From Verrucomicrobiota bacterium (GTDB taxonomy: Bacteria; Verrucomicrobiota; Verrucomicrobiae; Chthoniobacterales; UBA10450), in assembly GCA_003219495.1 (NCBI GenBank), contig QHOZ01000040.1:1-44018 (forward strand): a stretch of DNA of 44,018 bases, read 5' to 3'. Every line of letters begins with the position of its first letter. Position 1 is the first letter of the stretch. The notes beneath the pieces are model-generated. The model did not search any database and was not told the DNA's origin. It worked only from the letters and a program-made list of their open reading frames with translations. Below are positions 18,348 through 26,354 of this stretch, piece by piece. A program made the position numbers and the translations under genes.

Positions 18348-19958
18348 TCAATGCCAGCCTTGAGCGACGGCGAGCGACGTTTGTTCGAGCTCGTTGATGC
18401 GAACTGAAGCCGGCTGGGGAAGCGGGATGGAATCGATCTTGTCGGCGTGAGTCACGGTGAGCACGCTCAATTGCTGCCACCACGCGGCGGTGTATGCGCG
18501 GTTGTCCCATTTGAATCGCGACGCCGGCGCGGGCGGCAATTGCATTGGGCCCTCTTCAGGTCGCGGGAGATTCAGTCCGCCAACAAACCAAACGCGATTG
18601 CCGGAAGACAATGTGTCTTGAATCGCTTCGTTCAAGTCATCAATCGGACGTTCCGAAGTCATTTTCGCTTTCACGAGATCGTAACGATGAACACGATGCT
18701 CTTCGATGTTCGGGATCGTCATCCAACGTGCGGCGCCATGGTAATAGCGATTAAACGGAATCCCGAACGGCCACGGCGCGACGAGGACGAGATCGTTCGC
18801 GCTCGCGCGCTCGGTCGCCGTTTGCGCGGCAAGATCGACATTCGTCTGACGTTCCGTGATCGCGGACCAATCGGCGAACGGTGCGGCGACCAACGCTGCG
18901 GCGGCGACAAGCAAACGAACGATTCGCAACGAATCACTCGTGCACAAAATTGACGCAATTAGGTCGAGCGCAGCGGCGGCCACGCACGTGAAGGCGAGAT
19001 AGTACCAGTTGCTCGTGGTATAACTAAGAATTCGGAGAAACGCATAGCAGCCGATCAGAGCAAACAGGCAGGCGCAGGCCGCGAACCATACGAGCTGCGT
19101 CGATTTATCCGAAGCGCGATCGCGATAGAGACGAAAAACAAAAGCGCCGATTAGCCCGATGATGATCGCGTACCAGAGCGAGGGAATGCTGTAGCCGGGA
19201 TTGCCGAGCGCGACCTCGAAATGTTTCCAGAGCGAATACGAGGTCGGCCAGCCGCGCACGAGAATGTTCCAGTCGCGCGCGCGAAGATAGGCGGGGACGT
19301 AAGGCAGAAGAGAAATGGCGGCTACCGCGCCGATCAGGATCACGAGCAAGGCATGTTTGAAGCGGCGCTGGAAAAGAAGAATGAGAACGGCTGCGCCGCC
19401 AACCGCAAGCAACAGCACACTGTTGTAGAGAAGAACTTGAACCGAGAAGAGTGCAATGACCGCGGCGGTGAAAATGCGTTGCGCGTTTAGGTTTAGCAAA
19501 AGTGCACCAATGGAACCCAATGTGAGAACGATCAACGCACTGCCAAAGCCGTAACCGCGAATCGTCGTTCCCCAAACCAGGAACGTTGTGTTCAAAACCG
19601 TCAGCGCGAGGCCGAGCAGTGGAACATCGCCGCGAAGAAGGCGCGCATTGATCCAAAACGCGGCGATAAGCGAACAGCCGACGCAAAATCCAAAAGCGCG
19701 GAGCGCGATATCACTCGAGCCGAAAACGGAGCTGTAGAGGCGAACGATGATTGGAAAGAGCGGCGGGAACGCTTCGTGTTGGAAATTGTGGAAGATGTCC
19801 GAGAGGGAGGGCATTTGCGCCAATTGCACCACCGCGCATTCATCCCGCCAAAGTCCGCCGGCATGCGTAGCGCGTACGACAAGCAGAAAGATCGACATCG
19901 CGGTAAGAAGAACCGCCACGATTAATTCGGCGCGCTTCAGCAAAAGGGTTCTCGTCAC
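18348..19958 (-). CDS. Multi-pass membrane protein, glycosyltransferase-like
   Basis: 536 residues with about ten to twelve membrane segments and a C-terminal extramembrane region of about 150 residues. The first loop reads THAGGLWRDECAVVQLAQMPSLSDIFHNFQHEAFPPLFPIIVRLY. RDE followed by HEAFPPLF is a variant of the GT39/PMT_2 pattern (D/E pair, then xxPPL). The GTG start at 19958 overlaps the stop of the upstream gene by four bases (GTGA), so the two are co-translated. The acceptor is unknown. The family call rests on the topology and the loop only. Confidence 0.7.
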   Translation of the reverse strand: MTRTLLLKRAELIVAVLLTAMSIFLLVVRATHAGGLWRDECAVVQLAQMPSLSDIFHNFQHEAFPPLFPIIVRLYSSVFGSSDIALRAFGFCVGCSLIAAFWINARLLRGDVPLLGLALTVLNTTFLVWGTTIRGYGFGSALIVLTLGSIGALLLNLNAQRIFTAAVIALFSVQVLLYNSVLLLAVGGAAVLILLFQRRFKHALLVILIGAVAAISLLPYVPAYLRARDWNILVRGWPTSYSLWKHFEVALGNPGYSIPSLWYAIIIGLIGAFVFRLYRDRASDKSTQLVWFAACACLFALIGCYAFLRILSYTTSNWYYLAFTCVAAAALDLIASILCTSDSLRIVRLLVAAAALVAAPFADWSAITERQTNVDLAAQTATERASANDLVLVAPWPFGIPFNRYYHGAARWMTIPNIEEHRVHRYDLVKAKMTSERPIDDLNEAIQDTLSSGNRVWFVGGLNLPRPEEGPMQLPPAPASRFKWDNRAYTAAWWQQLSVLTVTHADKIDSIPLPQPASVRINELEQTSLAVAQGWH

Positions 19959-21805
19959 GGTGAGTTCTGCTCGATCTCGCGCTGGAGCGCGCTGAACTCC
20001 GTTTGGTCCGGATTCAACTGCCGGGCAGTGTCAATTTCCGCGCGGGCGCCGTTGCGGTCACTTTTCGCGAGCAGCGTTTTCGCGAGAAGAAAATGGGTCT
20101 TCGCGTTGCGTGGATCGACAGCTTCCGCTCGGCGAAACCAGTTCTCCGCTTCATCAAATTGTTTCGCGTCGAGCGCGAGGACACCGAGGTTGTTGAACGC
20201 GCCTTTGTGGTTCGGATCGAGATTCAAAACGGCGCGATAAAATGATTGCGCGGCCGCTGAATTATTTTCGGCGAGCCGCAAGTTGCCGAGAGCAAAGAGC
20301 GTTTCGGAATTATCGGGAACGTAAGAGTAAGCGACCGCGAGCTTCTTTTCCGCAAGTTGGAGATTGTTCGATTCAAGAGCCTGCCAACCCGAGTTGTAAG
20401 CGTCGAGCGCCCAAAGCGACGGATTCCGTTGCGGCCAGGCGACGCAAACGGTCGAGCCGGCAAGCAGCATGAGATAAACAGCGATCATCCGCGCTTCACG
20501 AGCGATTATGCTTTGCCACAAGATCGACAATCCGATCGCGGCGAAGATAAACAGTCCGGGCACTGCACCGAGCCGGTAACGTTCGGTGACAAATACGCTG
20601 AGCAGGGCAAACATCGACAGCAACACTGCCGCCAGTATCCAGCGCGATCGCGGCGCGAACCGCCAGCCGAGAAAAATTCCGGGAATTGCGAGCGCGGCGA
20701 TAACTCCGAAATAAATTCCGGGCAAGATAACGCCTTGTTCGCGTAAGTTCGTGATGATGCTGAGATCGTCGTATTGAAATGCGCTCCAAAAATTCCTGAT
20801 TTTGCGCGCAAGCAATCTCAGCCAATCAACGAAATGGTCGCCGATATAATTTTTCGCCTTACTCGACCAATAGGCCGAAACCTCTGAGCGTTTGAGCGGA
20901 CGTCCGGCAGCGGCTTCGGCTTGAGTGATTGAATCCTGAAGCATGGCGGCCTGGCCGGCTCGCAATCCCGGCGGAAAGCGCGGATAACCGTTCGCTTCAG
21001 GATTGTTGCCGATCCAGAAATTGATTCCGCTGTGGGCGGAGAGTGCGACGGGATCTTTGGCAATGATGTAGTTGTGGACCCAACAAGGCGACGTTCCGAG
21101 TCCCAGGCCTAGAGCCAACGCTGCGAGTTTCACGAGCAGACTGTGCCGCGCCGATTGCTTTCGCGATTCGAGAAAGGCGGCGGCAATGAGCAAAGGAATA
21201 ACGGCGACGACGGTTGCGACCGCAGTTGCGGTTAGGCCCGCGAGGAGAGCGAGGAGAAAACATTCGATGCCACTCGGCGCAACGTCTGTTCGGATAATCC
21301 TCCAGACGACAAACCAAAAAACAAAGATGAACAACGCGGTTGGCATTAGCACAACCGAATAAGCTTCCGCAGGGACAAAGAATGCCCAGCCGAGCGCTGC
21401 GAATATCGCCATCACCTGTGGAGCGCGTGCGGGTGTCGATCTAAAAGGCGCGAAAATCCGAACGCAAATCAGGTAAATCAAAGCTCCGGTCCCAGCGTCT
21501 GCGGCCGCCTGAAGCAGTCCGGGAACGAACGGGTTTTCGCCGACGAGCTTGTAGAAGAAGGCCAGGAAGTAGGCGTAACCGGGTAGGCCATAAAAGGCGA
21601 AGGGCTGGCTCAGTTGGCCCCCCAGGATTTCGCGGGCCCAGTCGTTGTAAAAATGCATGTCGCCGCGGCTCGGGAGGAGAAGGGGCGATTGGCTGAGTCG
21701 TAGAAGCGTCCAGCAACGGAGAGCAAAGACCAAAGCGAAGAGGAAGTGGCCTATCCCCAGGGAGAAGCGCCCGGCGGGGCCCTCAGATTTCACCGGTGTT
21801 GGCAT
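19955..21805 (-). CDS. Membrane glycosyltransferase-like protein with C-terminal TPR repeats
   Basis: 616 residues. The first about 430 residues hold roughly eleven membrane segments. The first loop, RGDMHFYNDWAREILGGQLSQPFAFYGLPGYAYFLAFFYKLVG, follows the PMT_2/ArnT-like layout (acidic pair, then xxPGYxxFL). From about 460 to 610 there are three to four TPR units: ALDAYNSGWQALESNNLQLAEKKLAVAYSYVPDNSETLFALGNLRLAENNSAAAQSFYRAVLNLDPNHKGAFNNLGVLALDAKQFDEAENWFRRAEAVDPRNAKTHFLLAKTL. TPRs on such enzymes usually position protein substrates. It is first in the minus-strand pair with the 18348-19958 gene and is divergent from the pilins. Its start codon overlaps a sigma-54-like promoter pointing to the pilins. 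Confidence 0.75.
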   Translation of the reverse strand: MPTPVKSEGPAGRFSLGIGHFLFALVFALRCWTLLRLSQSPLLLPSRGDMHFYNDWAREILGGQLSQPFAFYGLPGYAYFLAFFYKLVGENPFVPGLLQAAADAGTGALIYLICVRIFAPFRSTPARAPQVMAIFAALGWAFFVPAEAYSVVLMPTALFIFVFWFVVWRIIRTDVAPSGIECFLLALLAGLTATAVATVVAVIPLLIAAAFLESRKQSARHSLLVKLAALALGLGLGTSPCWVHNYIIAKDPVALSAHSGINFWIGNNPEANGYPRFPPGLRAGQAAMLQDSITQAEAAAGRPLKRSEVSAYWSSKAKNYIGDHFVDWLRLLARKIRNFWSAFQYDDLSIITNLREQGVILPGIYFGVIAALAIPGIFLGWRFAPRSRWILAAVLLSMFALLSVFVTERYRLGAVPGLFIFAAIGLSILWQSIIAREARMIAVYLMLLAGSTVCVAWPQRNPSLWALDAYNSGWQALESNNLQLAEKKLAVAYSYVPDNSETLFALGNLRLAENNSAAAQSFYRAVLNLDPNHKGAFNNLGVLALDAKQFDEAENWFRRAEAVDPRNAKTHFLLAKTLLAKSDRNGARAEIDTARQLNPDQTEFSALQREIEQNSP

Positions 21806-21815
21806 TAACGCTGCT
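21799..21815 (+). promoter_or_regulatory. Possible sigma-54 promoter for the pilin genes
   Basis: TTGGCATTAACGCTGCT has GG and GC exactly 10 bases apart and matches about 10 of the 13 defined positions of the -24/-12 consensus TTGGCACGNNNNTTGCW. It lies about 70 bases ahead of the first pilin ATG. Pilin genes in many bacteria depend on sigma-54 and PilR. Against it: it overlaps the start codon of the divergent gene, and no activator site was identified. Confidence 0.4.
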
Positions 21816-21885
21816 CATAAAAGCCCACTTCGCGATCGTATCGCGGAGCGCAGTCAAACAAACAAGAGATACAGAAAGCAATAGC

Positions 21886-22287
21886 ATGTTAAACGCATTC
21901 AACAAACGCCGCGGGGGCTTTACCCTCGTGGAAATCATGATCGTAGTTGCGATCATCGCGTTACTCGCGGCGATCGCCGTCCCGGGATTCCTCCGGGCGC
22001 GCAAACGCTCGCAAGCCAGCCGTATTCTGAACGATCTGCGTATGATCGACTCAGCGGTTGACCAGTACGCGATCGAGACAAACCGGAAGACTGGTGACAG
22101 TGTCGCCGTCGCCGATTGGACGAACTACTTGAAGAAGGGTTCGCTCCTTTACAATACGGGCAAGAGCCTTCTCGGCACCTCGTACAGCACGCAAACGGTT
22201 GATACCATTCCGCAAGTTCCTACGGCAGACCTCGCAGTGTTGTCTGACGTGGCCAACACCGGTTTTTGGTCGCCCTACGGTCCGTAA
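21886..22287 (+). CDS. Type IV pilin / pseudopilin, copy 1
   Basis: 133 residues. A short basic leader ends at RRGG, followed by FTLVEIMIVVAIIALLAAIAVPGFLRARKR: the prepilin peptidase cut is after Gly11, the new N-terminus is Phe, and the required Glu is at +5. The hydrophobic spine and the ARKRSQASRILNDLRMIDSAVDQYAIE helix follow. The short globular part ends WSPYGP. The ATG at 21886 is chosen because it gives a normal 11-residue leader; the frame is open from 21796. There is no cysteine pair. It is one of two tandem paralogues. Whether it is a major pilin, a type II secretion pseudopilin or a competence pilin cannot be decided. Confidence 0.93.
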   Translation: MLNAFNKRRGGFTLVEIMIVVAIIALLAAIAVPGFLRARKRSQASRILNDLRMIDSAVDQYAIETNRKTGDSVAVADWTNYLKKGSLLYNTGKSLLGTSYSTQTVDTIPQVPTADLAVLSDVANTGFWSPYGP

Positions 22288-22308
22288 ACGAATCTGACGG
22301 TTCATTCT

Positions 22309-22340
22309 CCTGTCATTCGCGGTTTCGCCGGAGTGACAGG
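22309..22340 (+). terminator. Hairpin between the two pilin genes
   Basis: CCTGTCA (22309-22315) pairs with TGACAGG (22334-22340), and the inner bases can extend the stem. No T-run follows, so it is more likely a 3' stabilising or attenuating hairpin than a strong intrinsic terminator. It would allow different amounts of the two pilins from one transcript. Confidence 0.45.
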
Positions 22341-22414
22341 GAATGAGTCGTGAGAAACGGATAGCTGTCCGCCGATCGCGCCTCGCCTACGAGTAACAAA
22401 TATAAAACGCATTC

Positions 22415-22816
22415 ATGTTTAAAACACTTCAAACCAAACGCGCCGGCTTTACGCTGGTGGAAATCATGATTGTGGTCGCAATCATCGCATTGCTGGCCGC
22501 GATCGCGGTGCCGGGGTTTCTCCGCGCGCGCAAACGCTCCCAAGCATCGAAGATTCTCAATGATCTTCGATTGATTGATGGAGCGGTCGATCAATACGCA
22601 ATCGAGACTGGCCGCAAGAGCGGTGACACAGTCGGAGTTTCGGATTGGACCAATTACCTAAAGAAGGACACGCGGCTGTATTTAACGGGACAAGACCTGC
22701 TGGGAGATGATTACGGTTCCCAAACGGTAGACTCGTTGCCGCTCGTTCCGGCCGGCGCTTACGCCAGCTTGTCGGACGTGGCCGACACTGGTTTCTGGTC
22801 GCCCTACAGTCCGTAA
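22415..22816 (+). CDS. Type IV pilin / pseudopilin, copy 2
   Basis: 133 residues, the same length as copy 1. The leader MFKTLQTKRAG ends at Gly11 and is followed by FTLVEIMIVVAIIALLAAIAVPGFLRARKR, identical to copy 1 through the spine. It then has SQASKILNDLRLIDGAVDQYAIETGRKSGDTVGVSDWTNYLKK and ends WSPYSP. The differences lie mostly in the globular middle. This is a recent tandem duplication, or one kept in step by gene conversion. Lone pairs of such short pilins without pil assembly genes nearby suggest the assembly machine is encoded elsewhere. Confidence 0.93.
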   Translation: MFKTLQTKRAGFTLVEIMIVVAIIALLAAIAVPGFLRARKRSQASKILNDLRLIDGAVDQYAIETGRKSGDTVGVSDWTNYLKKDTRLYLTGQDLLGDDYGSQTVDSLPLVPAGAYASLSDVADTGFWSPYSP

Positions 22817-22833
22817 CAACTTTCGTTTCATGA

Positions 22834-22869
22834 CAGGAGCGTCCTTTCGAACGGGAAGGGACGCTCCTG
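22834..22869 (+). terminator. Strong hairpin after the pilin pair
   Basis: An 11-base perfect stem, CAGGAGCGTCC (22834-22844) with GGACGCTCCTG (22859-22869), and a 14-base loop. The bases after it (CGCTTTGCTG) contain only a short T-run. It is the best terminator candidate in the window, closing the pilin transcript 22 bases before the TMTC-like gene. Confidence 0.65.
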
Positions 22870-22890
22870 CGCTTTGCTGAAAAATCGCCG

Positions 22891-25026
22891 ATGTGTGCTT
22901 CAATCCCACTCGTTAGGCAAGAGGACGATCTAAGATCGACAGTTAAATCGCCCCCTGGCTTCAGAAACGTCGTCCGCATTTTTAGGACGAACTGGTTTCG
23001 TTCGGCGTTGATCGCGGCGGTTGCGATCCTGGTTCACTCGCCTGCTTTACCAGGGCAGCGGATCTGGGATGACGCTTACCTTGCTCACGATAATCCATTC
23101 ATTAAAAGTCCGGTGCTGATTCCTGAATCATTCCGGCACTATTTGTTCCTCGATTCATTGTCCGCGCATTATCGGCCGGTCCAGAATATCTCTTACATCT
23201 TCGACTACTTCTTCTGGAACACGGACGAGTTCGGTTTTCACCTGACCAATGTTCTCCTTCACACCGGTAGCGCTGTTCTGCTCTATTTTCTTCTTAGCCG
23301 GTTAATCGCTTCCTTCTTTGCCGCCGGGATACAGCGCAATTCGAGTTGGATTTCTCTCAGCGCATTTTTGATTGCGCTTCTGTGGGCGGTGGACCCGGTC
23401 CACAGCGCGGCGGTAGATTACATATCCGGACGCGCCGACAGTCTCGCCTTCTTCTTCGCGGCCGCAGGCTGGCTGTTATTTTGGAAAGCGCAGGATTGCA
23501 GCCGCGCGACCTCACGCATGATCATCAATATTCTCGCCGCGAGCTGCGGGCTGCTTGCCTTGCTCTCGCGCGAGATCGGTTGTGTCTGGATCGTTCTTTT
23601 TATTGCACATCAGATTTTTGTGGAGCGACGCTTTTCGGTTCGGATTCGAATCGGAGCGGTGATCGCCTGTCTGTTCCTGTTGGGAGCGTACGGCGCGCTT
23701 CGCCAATTGCCGGGCGAAAGATCGACAGTTCCTGCGCAAGCCGGATGGACCGCGCCAGTCCGGGCTGTGCTAATGGCGCGCGCGCTGGGAGATTATGCGC
23801 GGCTCATTATTTTGCCGGGGAACCTTCATATGGACCGCACTGTGGTCGACCCAGGCGGGTGGCGTTCCAACGCTGAATGGCGAAAAAGCATCGGGACGGA
23901 GTACTTGTCGATCCTCGGGTTGCTTCTGTTTGCGCTGTTCGTTTATGGCGCGGTGAAAAAAGGCCGGGGGCAAAGTCTCCGGGTGTTCGGGGCGGCTTGG
24001 TTTTTGATCGCCTACCTTCCGATTTCAAACATGTTCCAGCTCAATGCGACGGTCGCTGAGCACTGGCTGTATCTACCGTTGGTCGGTTTCCTGATTTTCT
24101 TTTGCGGCTTCGCAATCGAGCTCCCAATTCGATATCGGCTCGCAACAACAGTGATCGCGATTGCGGCAACAATTGGGTTGAGCGCGCGGAGTTTTGTCAG
24201 AAGCAGTGATTGGGCGAATGAGGAAACGTTTTACCAACGAACGCTCGCAGCCGGAGGTGATAGTCCGCGAATCGCTGTGAATCTCGCGCAAGTTTACGTT
24301 CGGCGCGGCGATTACGTATCGGGCGAGAAAATCCTGCGCCGCGTCTTGCAGACCAATCCTGATTATCCAACCGCCCGAATCAATTTGGGCAATGTCCTTC
24401 TCCATCAAGGCAAGGCTCAGGAAGCGGAGACGTTTTTCCGCTCGCTCGTTGATACGGACAAAAAGATTAGCAAAGAATACCCGCGTACTTGGATTGCGGC
24501 GGTCAATCTTGCCTGCGTGCGACATAATGCGGGGGACAATAACGCTGCATTTGCCGTTCTCGATCAGGCTCGCGCCGCGCATCCGGGCGTGTGGGAAATA
24601 GTCAGCTACGAATCCCAACTTCGACGCGAAACCGGCCGAAAGGACGAAGCCCTCGAGTTGATCGAGCAATTTGCGCGTGAACACTCCTGGCATTATGGCG
24701 CGGCTGTCGCACTCGGACGCCTTTACGCTGAAGCCAATGACGTCGCGAAAGCGGAGACTGCGCTAACGCACGCGAGCCGGCTGGACGTGCATGACGCCGA
24801 AGCGCTGCATCTAATGGCGATGATTAAATTTCGTGCGAACGATCTCGATGCAGCGTTTCGCGCCCAACGCTGCGCAATTCGGCGGCAGCCGGATCAACCG
24901 AGTCAGTACATCTTGTTGTCGAATATTCTCGAGCGGATGGGTCGGAACGACGAAGCTCGCGCCGCGCTCGCGCAGGTTTCCCGGCTTCGTGCGTTGGCGG
25001 ACGTCCGCGCTACCGGATCGCTCTAA
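22891..25026 (+). CDS. TMTC-like membrane O-glycosyltransferase with TPR repeats
   Basis: 711 residues. Residues about 35-420 are a multi-pass membrane domain. Its first loop reads WDDAYLAHDNPFI...FRHYLFLDSLSAHYRPVQNISYIFDYFFW, the DD-and-HYRP arrangement of TMTC/PMT-related proteins. Then HLTNVLLHTGSAVLLYFLL, ALLWAVDPVHSAAVDYISGRADSLAFFFAAAGWLLFW and an ISGRAD motif follow. Residues about 440-700 are TPR repeats (INLGNVLLHQGKAQEAETFFRSL and others). Eukaryotic TMTC enzymes O-mannosylate proteins, and bacterial relatives are often next to pilin genes. Its position right after two pilins suggests it glycosylates them; that is inference. A GATCGACA copy lies about 43 bases into the gene. Confidence 0.75.
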   Translation: MCASIPLVRQEDDLRSTVKSPPGFRNVVRIFRTNWFRSALIAAVAILVHSPALPGQRIWDDAYLAHDNPFIKSPVLIPESFRHYLFLDSLSAHYRPVQNISYIFDYFFWNTDEFGFHLTNVLLHTGSAVLLYFLLSRLIASFFAAGIQRNSSWISLSAFLIALLWAVDPVHSAAVDYISGRADSLAFFFAAAGWLLFWKAQDCSRATSRMIINILAASCGLLALLSREIGCVWIVLFIAHQIFVERRFSVRIRIGAVIACLFLLGAYGALRQLPGERSTVPAQAGWTAPVRAVLMARALGDYARLIILPGNLHMDRTVVDPGGWRSNAEWRKSIGTEYLSILGLLLFALFVYGAVKKGRGQSLRVFGAAWFLIAYLPISNMFQLNATVAEHWLYLPLVGFLIFFCGFAIELPIRYRLATTVIAIAATIGLSARSFVRSSDWANEETFYQRTLAAGGDSPRIAVNLAQVYVRRGDYVSGEKILRRVLQTNPDYPTARINLGNVLLHQGKAQEAETFFRSLVDTDKKISKEYPRTWIAAVNLACVRHNAGDNNAAFAVLDQARAAHPGVWEIVSYESQLRRETGRKDEALELIEQFAREHSWHYGAAVALGRLYAEANDVAKAETALTHASRLDVHDAEALHLMAMIKFRANDLDAAFRAQRCAIRRQPDQPSQYILLSNILERMGRNDEARAALAQVSRLRALADVRATGSL

Positions 25027-25092
25027 GCACCGTTTGCGACGCGTTTCGCGCAAAGATTCGCGGCGATACCGGCAGGTGTTAGCTTTGCCGCG

Positions 25093-26013
25093 ATGCGAAT
25101 CATTGTTCTCGGAGCGGGCGCGATCGGCAGCCTCTACGGAGCCAAGCTCGCCGCGCGCAATGAGGTCACACTGGTCGGAAGAGCAGACCATGTTCGTGCC
25201 ATTCAAGAAAAAGGTTTGCGCGTAGAGGGCATTGAGAGCGAGACGGTGCGGCTCAACGCCGCGACAGATCTCGGTAATATCCATCCGAACACTCTGATTC
25301 TGCTGACAACAAAAGTACCGGCCACCTCGAGAGCGCTCGAGCCGATCGCACCGATGATTCGCGAGGACACAACAATTGTCGCGCTTCAGAATGGATTGAA
25401 CAGCGATGAGATCGCGCGCGAGGCATTAGGGGGTCGAGGCATTGTTCTCCGTGGGATCACGCAATTCGGGGCAATCTTTGAGCGACCAGGAGCGATTCGC
25501 TACATGGTAAAAGGTTACACCCTACTTCAGAAGCATGAGCGCAGCGCGAGCATCGCCGAGGTTTTCAACGCCGCAGGTCTCGATTGTCGCATCTCCGCCG
25601 AGATCAATCGCGAAGTGTGGCGCAAGTTGATCTTCAATTGTGTGGTCAATCCAATCACCGCGCTACTTGGAACTACCGTCGGCGAGATTGTCGATCCAGG
25701 TTTGAATCCATTAAAGCAGCGCGTGATCGACGAGTGCGTAGCAGTCGCTGCGGCGGAAGGCGTTTCCCTCAACGTCACGCTCAAGGAAGTAGATAAGGCT
25801 TACGTCGGTTCGCCGAACATCGTTTCCATGCGGCAAGATTTGTTGCGCGGGCGCCCGACGGAAATCGAACACCTCAATGGAACAATTGTGTCCTTGGGCG
25901 CGGCGCACGGCATTCTGTGTCCGGCGAACAAAGTGTTAGCCAGCCTGGTTCAAGGAATCGGAACGAGATCGGCTGCTTTAGCCTTAAAAAAACAGGAAGA
26001 CGTGCCGGCGTGA
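25093..26013 (+). CDS. panE: 2-dehydropantoate 2-reductase family protein (ketopantoate reductase)
   Basis: 306 residues, typical length. The enzyme reduces ketopantoate to pantoate with NADPH for pantothenate and coenzyme A. MRIIVLGAGAIGSLYGAKLAARNEVTLVGR is the NADPH-binding GxGxxG loop with the Arg that selects the phosphate. ILLTTKVPAT (a Lys matching the catalytic K72 region), VALQNGLNS, VWRKLIFNCVVNPITALLG (catalytic Lys and the conserved NxxxNPxTAL) and MRQDLLRGRPTEIEHLNGTIV (substrate-binding Glu) all fit. It is intact. Other members reduce different 2-oxo acids, so the substrate is likely but not certain. It stands alone between the TMTC-like gene and a convergent small gene. Confidence 0.9.
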   Translation: MRIIVLGAGAIGSLYGAKLAARNEVTLVGRADHVRAIQEKGLRVEGIESETVRLNAATDLGNIHPNTLILLTTKVPATSRALEPIAPMIREDTTIVALQNGLNSDEIAREALGGRGIVLRGITQFGAIFERPGAIRYMVKGYTLLQKHERSASIAEVFNAAGLDCRISAEINREVWRKLIFNCVVNPITALLGTTVGEIVDPGLNPLKQRVIDECVAVAAAEGVSLNVTLKEVDKAYVGSPNIVSMRQDLLRGRPTEIEHLNGTIVSLGAAHGILCPANKVLASLVQGIGTRSAALALKKQEDVPA

Positions 26014-26052
26014 GGGCGCCGGAAAACTAATTCCAGCGAAATTCAATTCGCT
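26005..26052. terminator. Two hairpins between convergent genes
   Basis: CCGGCG (26005-26010) pairs with CGCCGG (26017-26022), and AGCGAA (26035-26040) pairs with TTCGCT (26047-26052). On the plus strand the second is followed by AAATTAAT. On the minus strand it is followed by GGAATTAGTTTT. This gives a weak bidirectional terminator between panE and the small convergent gene. Confidence 0.4.
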
Positions 26053-26055
26053 AAA

Positions 26056-26295
26056 TTAATCGTTGGTCGCAGAGTGGCCGCCAATCCTGTCGAGCTGATA
26101 AGGCGTGGTCGGAATTACAGCGAGCCGTCCACAGTCCTGCCGAACGGCGGAACCGGTGATTAAAGCGACGCATCTTTTGCTCTTCACAACGTTTTGTTGC
26201 TTTGAGGTTGCGACGCTCTTATTCGGAGCTGCAATCGCCGACGCGCAAATCGCGATCGACATTGCCACTGCGGCTAACTTAGTCACAGTTGTCAT
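26056..26295 (-). CDS. Small secreted protein of unknown function
   Basis: 79 residues from the ATG at 26295; the frame is open to 26337. TKLAAVAMSIAICASAIAAPN is a signal peptide with a likely cut after AIAA. The mature part is about 55 residues, basic in its first half, with two cysteines (KRCVALITGSAVRQDCGRLAVIPTT) 13 residues apart that could form one disulfide. I do not recognise a family. A GATCGACA copy lies within the signal-peptide codons. It follows the TPR-protein gene on the same strand, with 59 bases between. Confidence 0.55.
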   Translation of the reverse strand: MTTVTKLAAVAMSIAICASAIAAPNKSVATSKQQNVVKSKRCVALITGSAVRQDCGRLAVIPTTPYQLDRIGGHSATND

Positions 26296-26354
26296 ACGCC
26301 TGAGAATCAGCCTTTTTGATGCCAAAGGCAAGGACAATCCCGAGGCGTGTTCGG

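Noticed and set aside
18447..18953. Plus-strand frame of 168 codons within the 18348-19958 membrane protein
   Set aside because: Antisense shadow with no hydrophobic or domain pattern; the minus-strand frame has consistent membrane topology.
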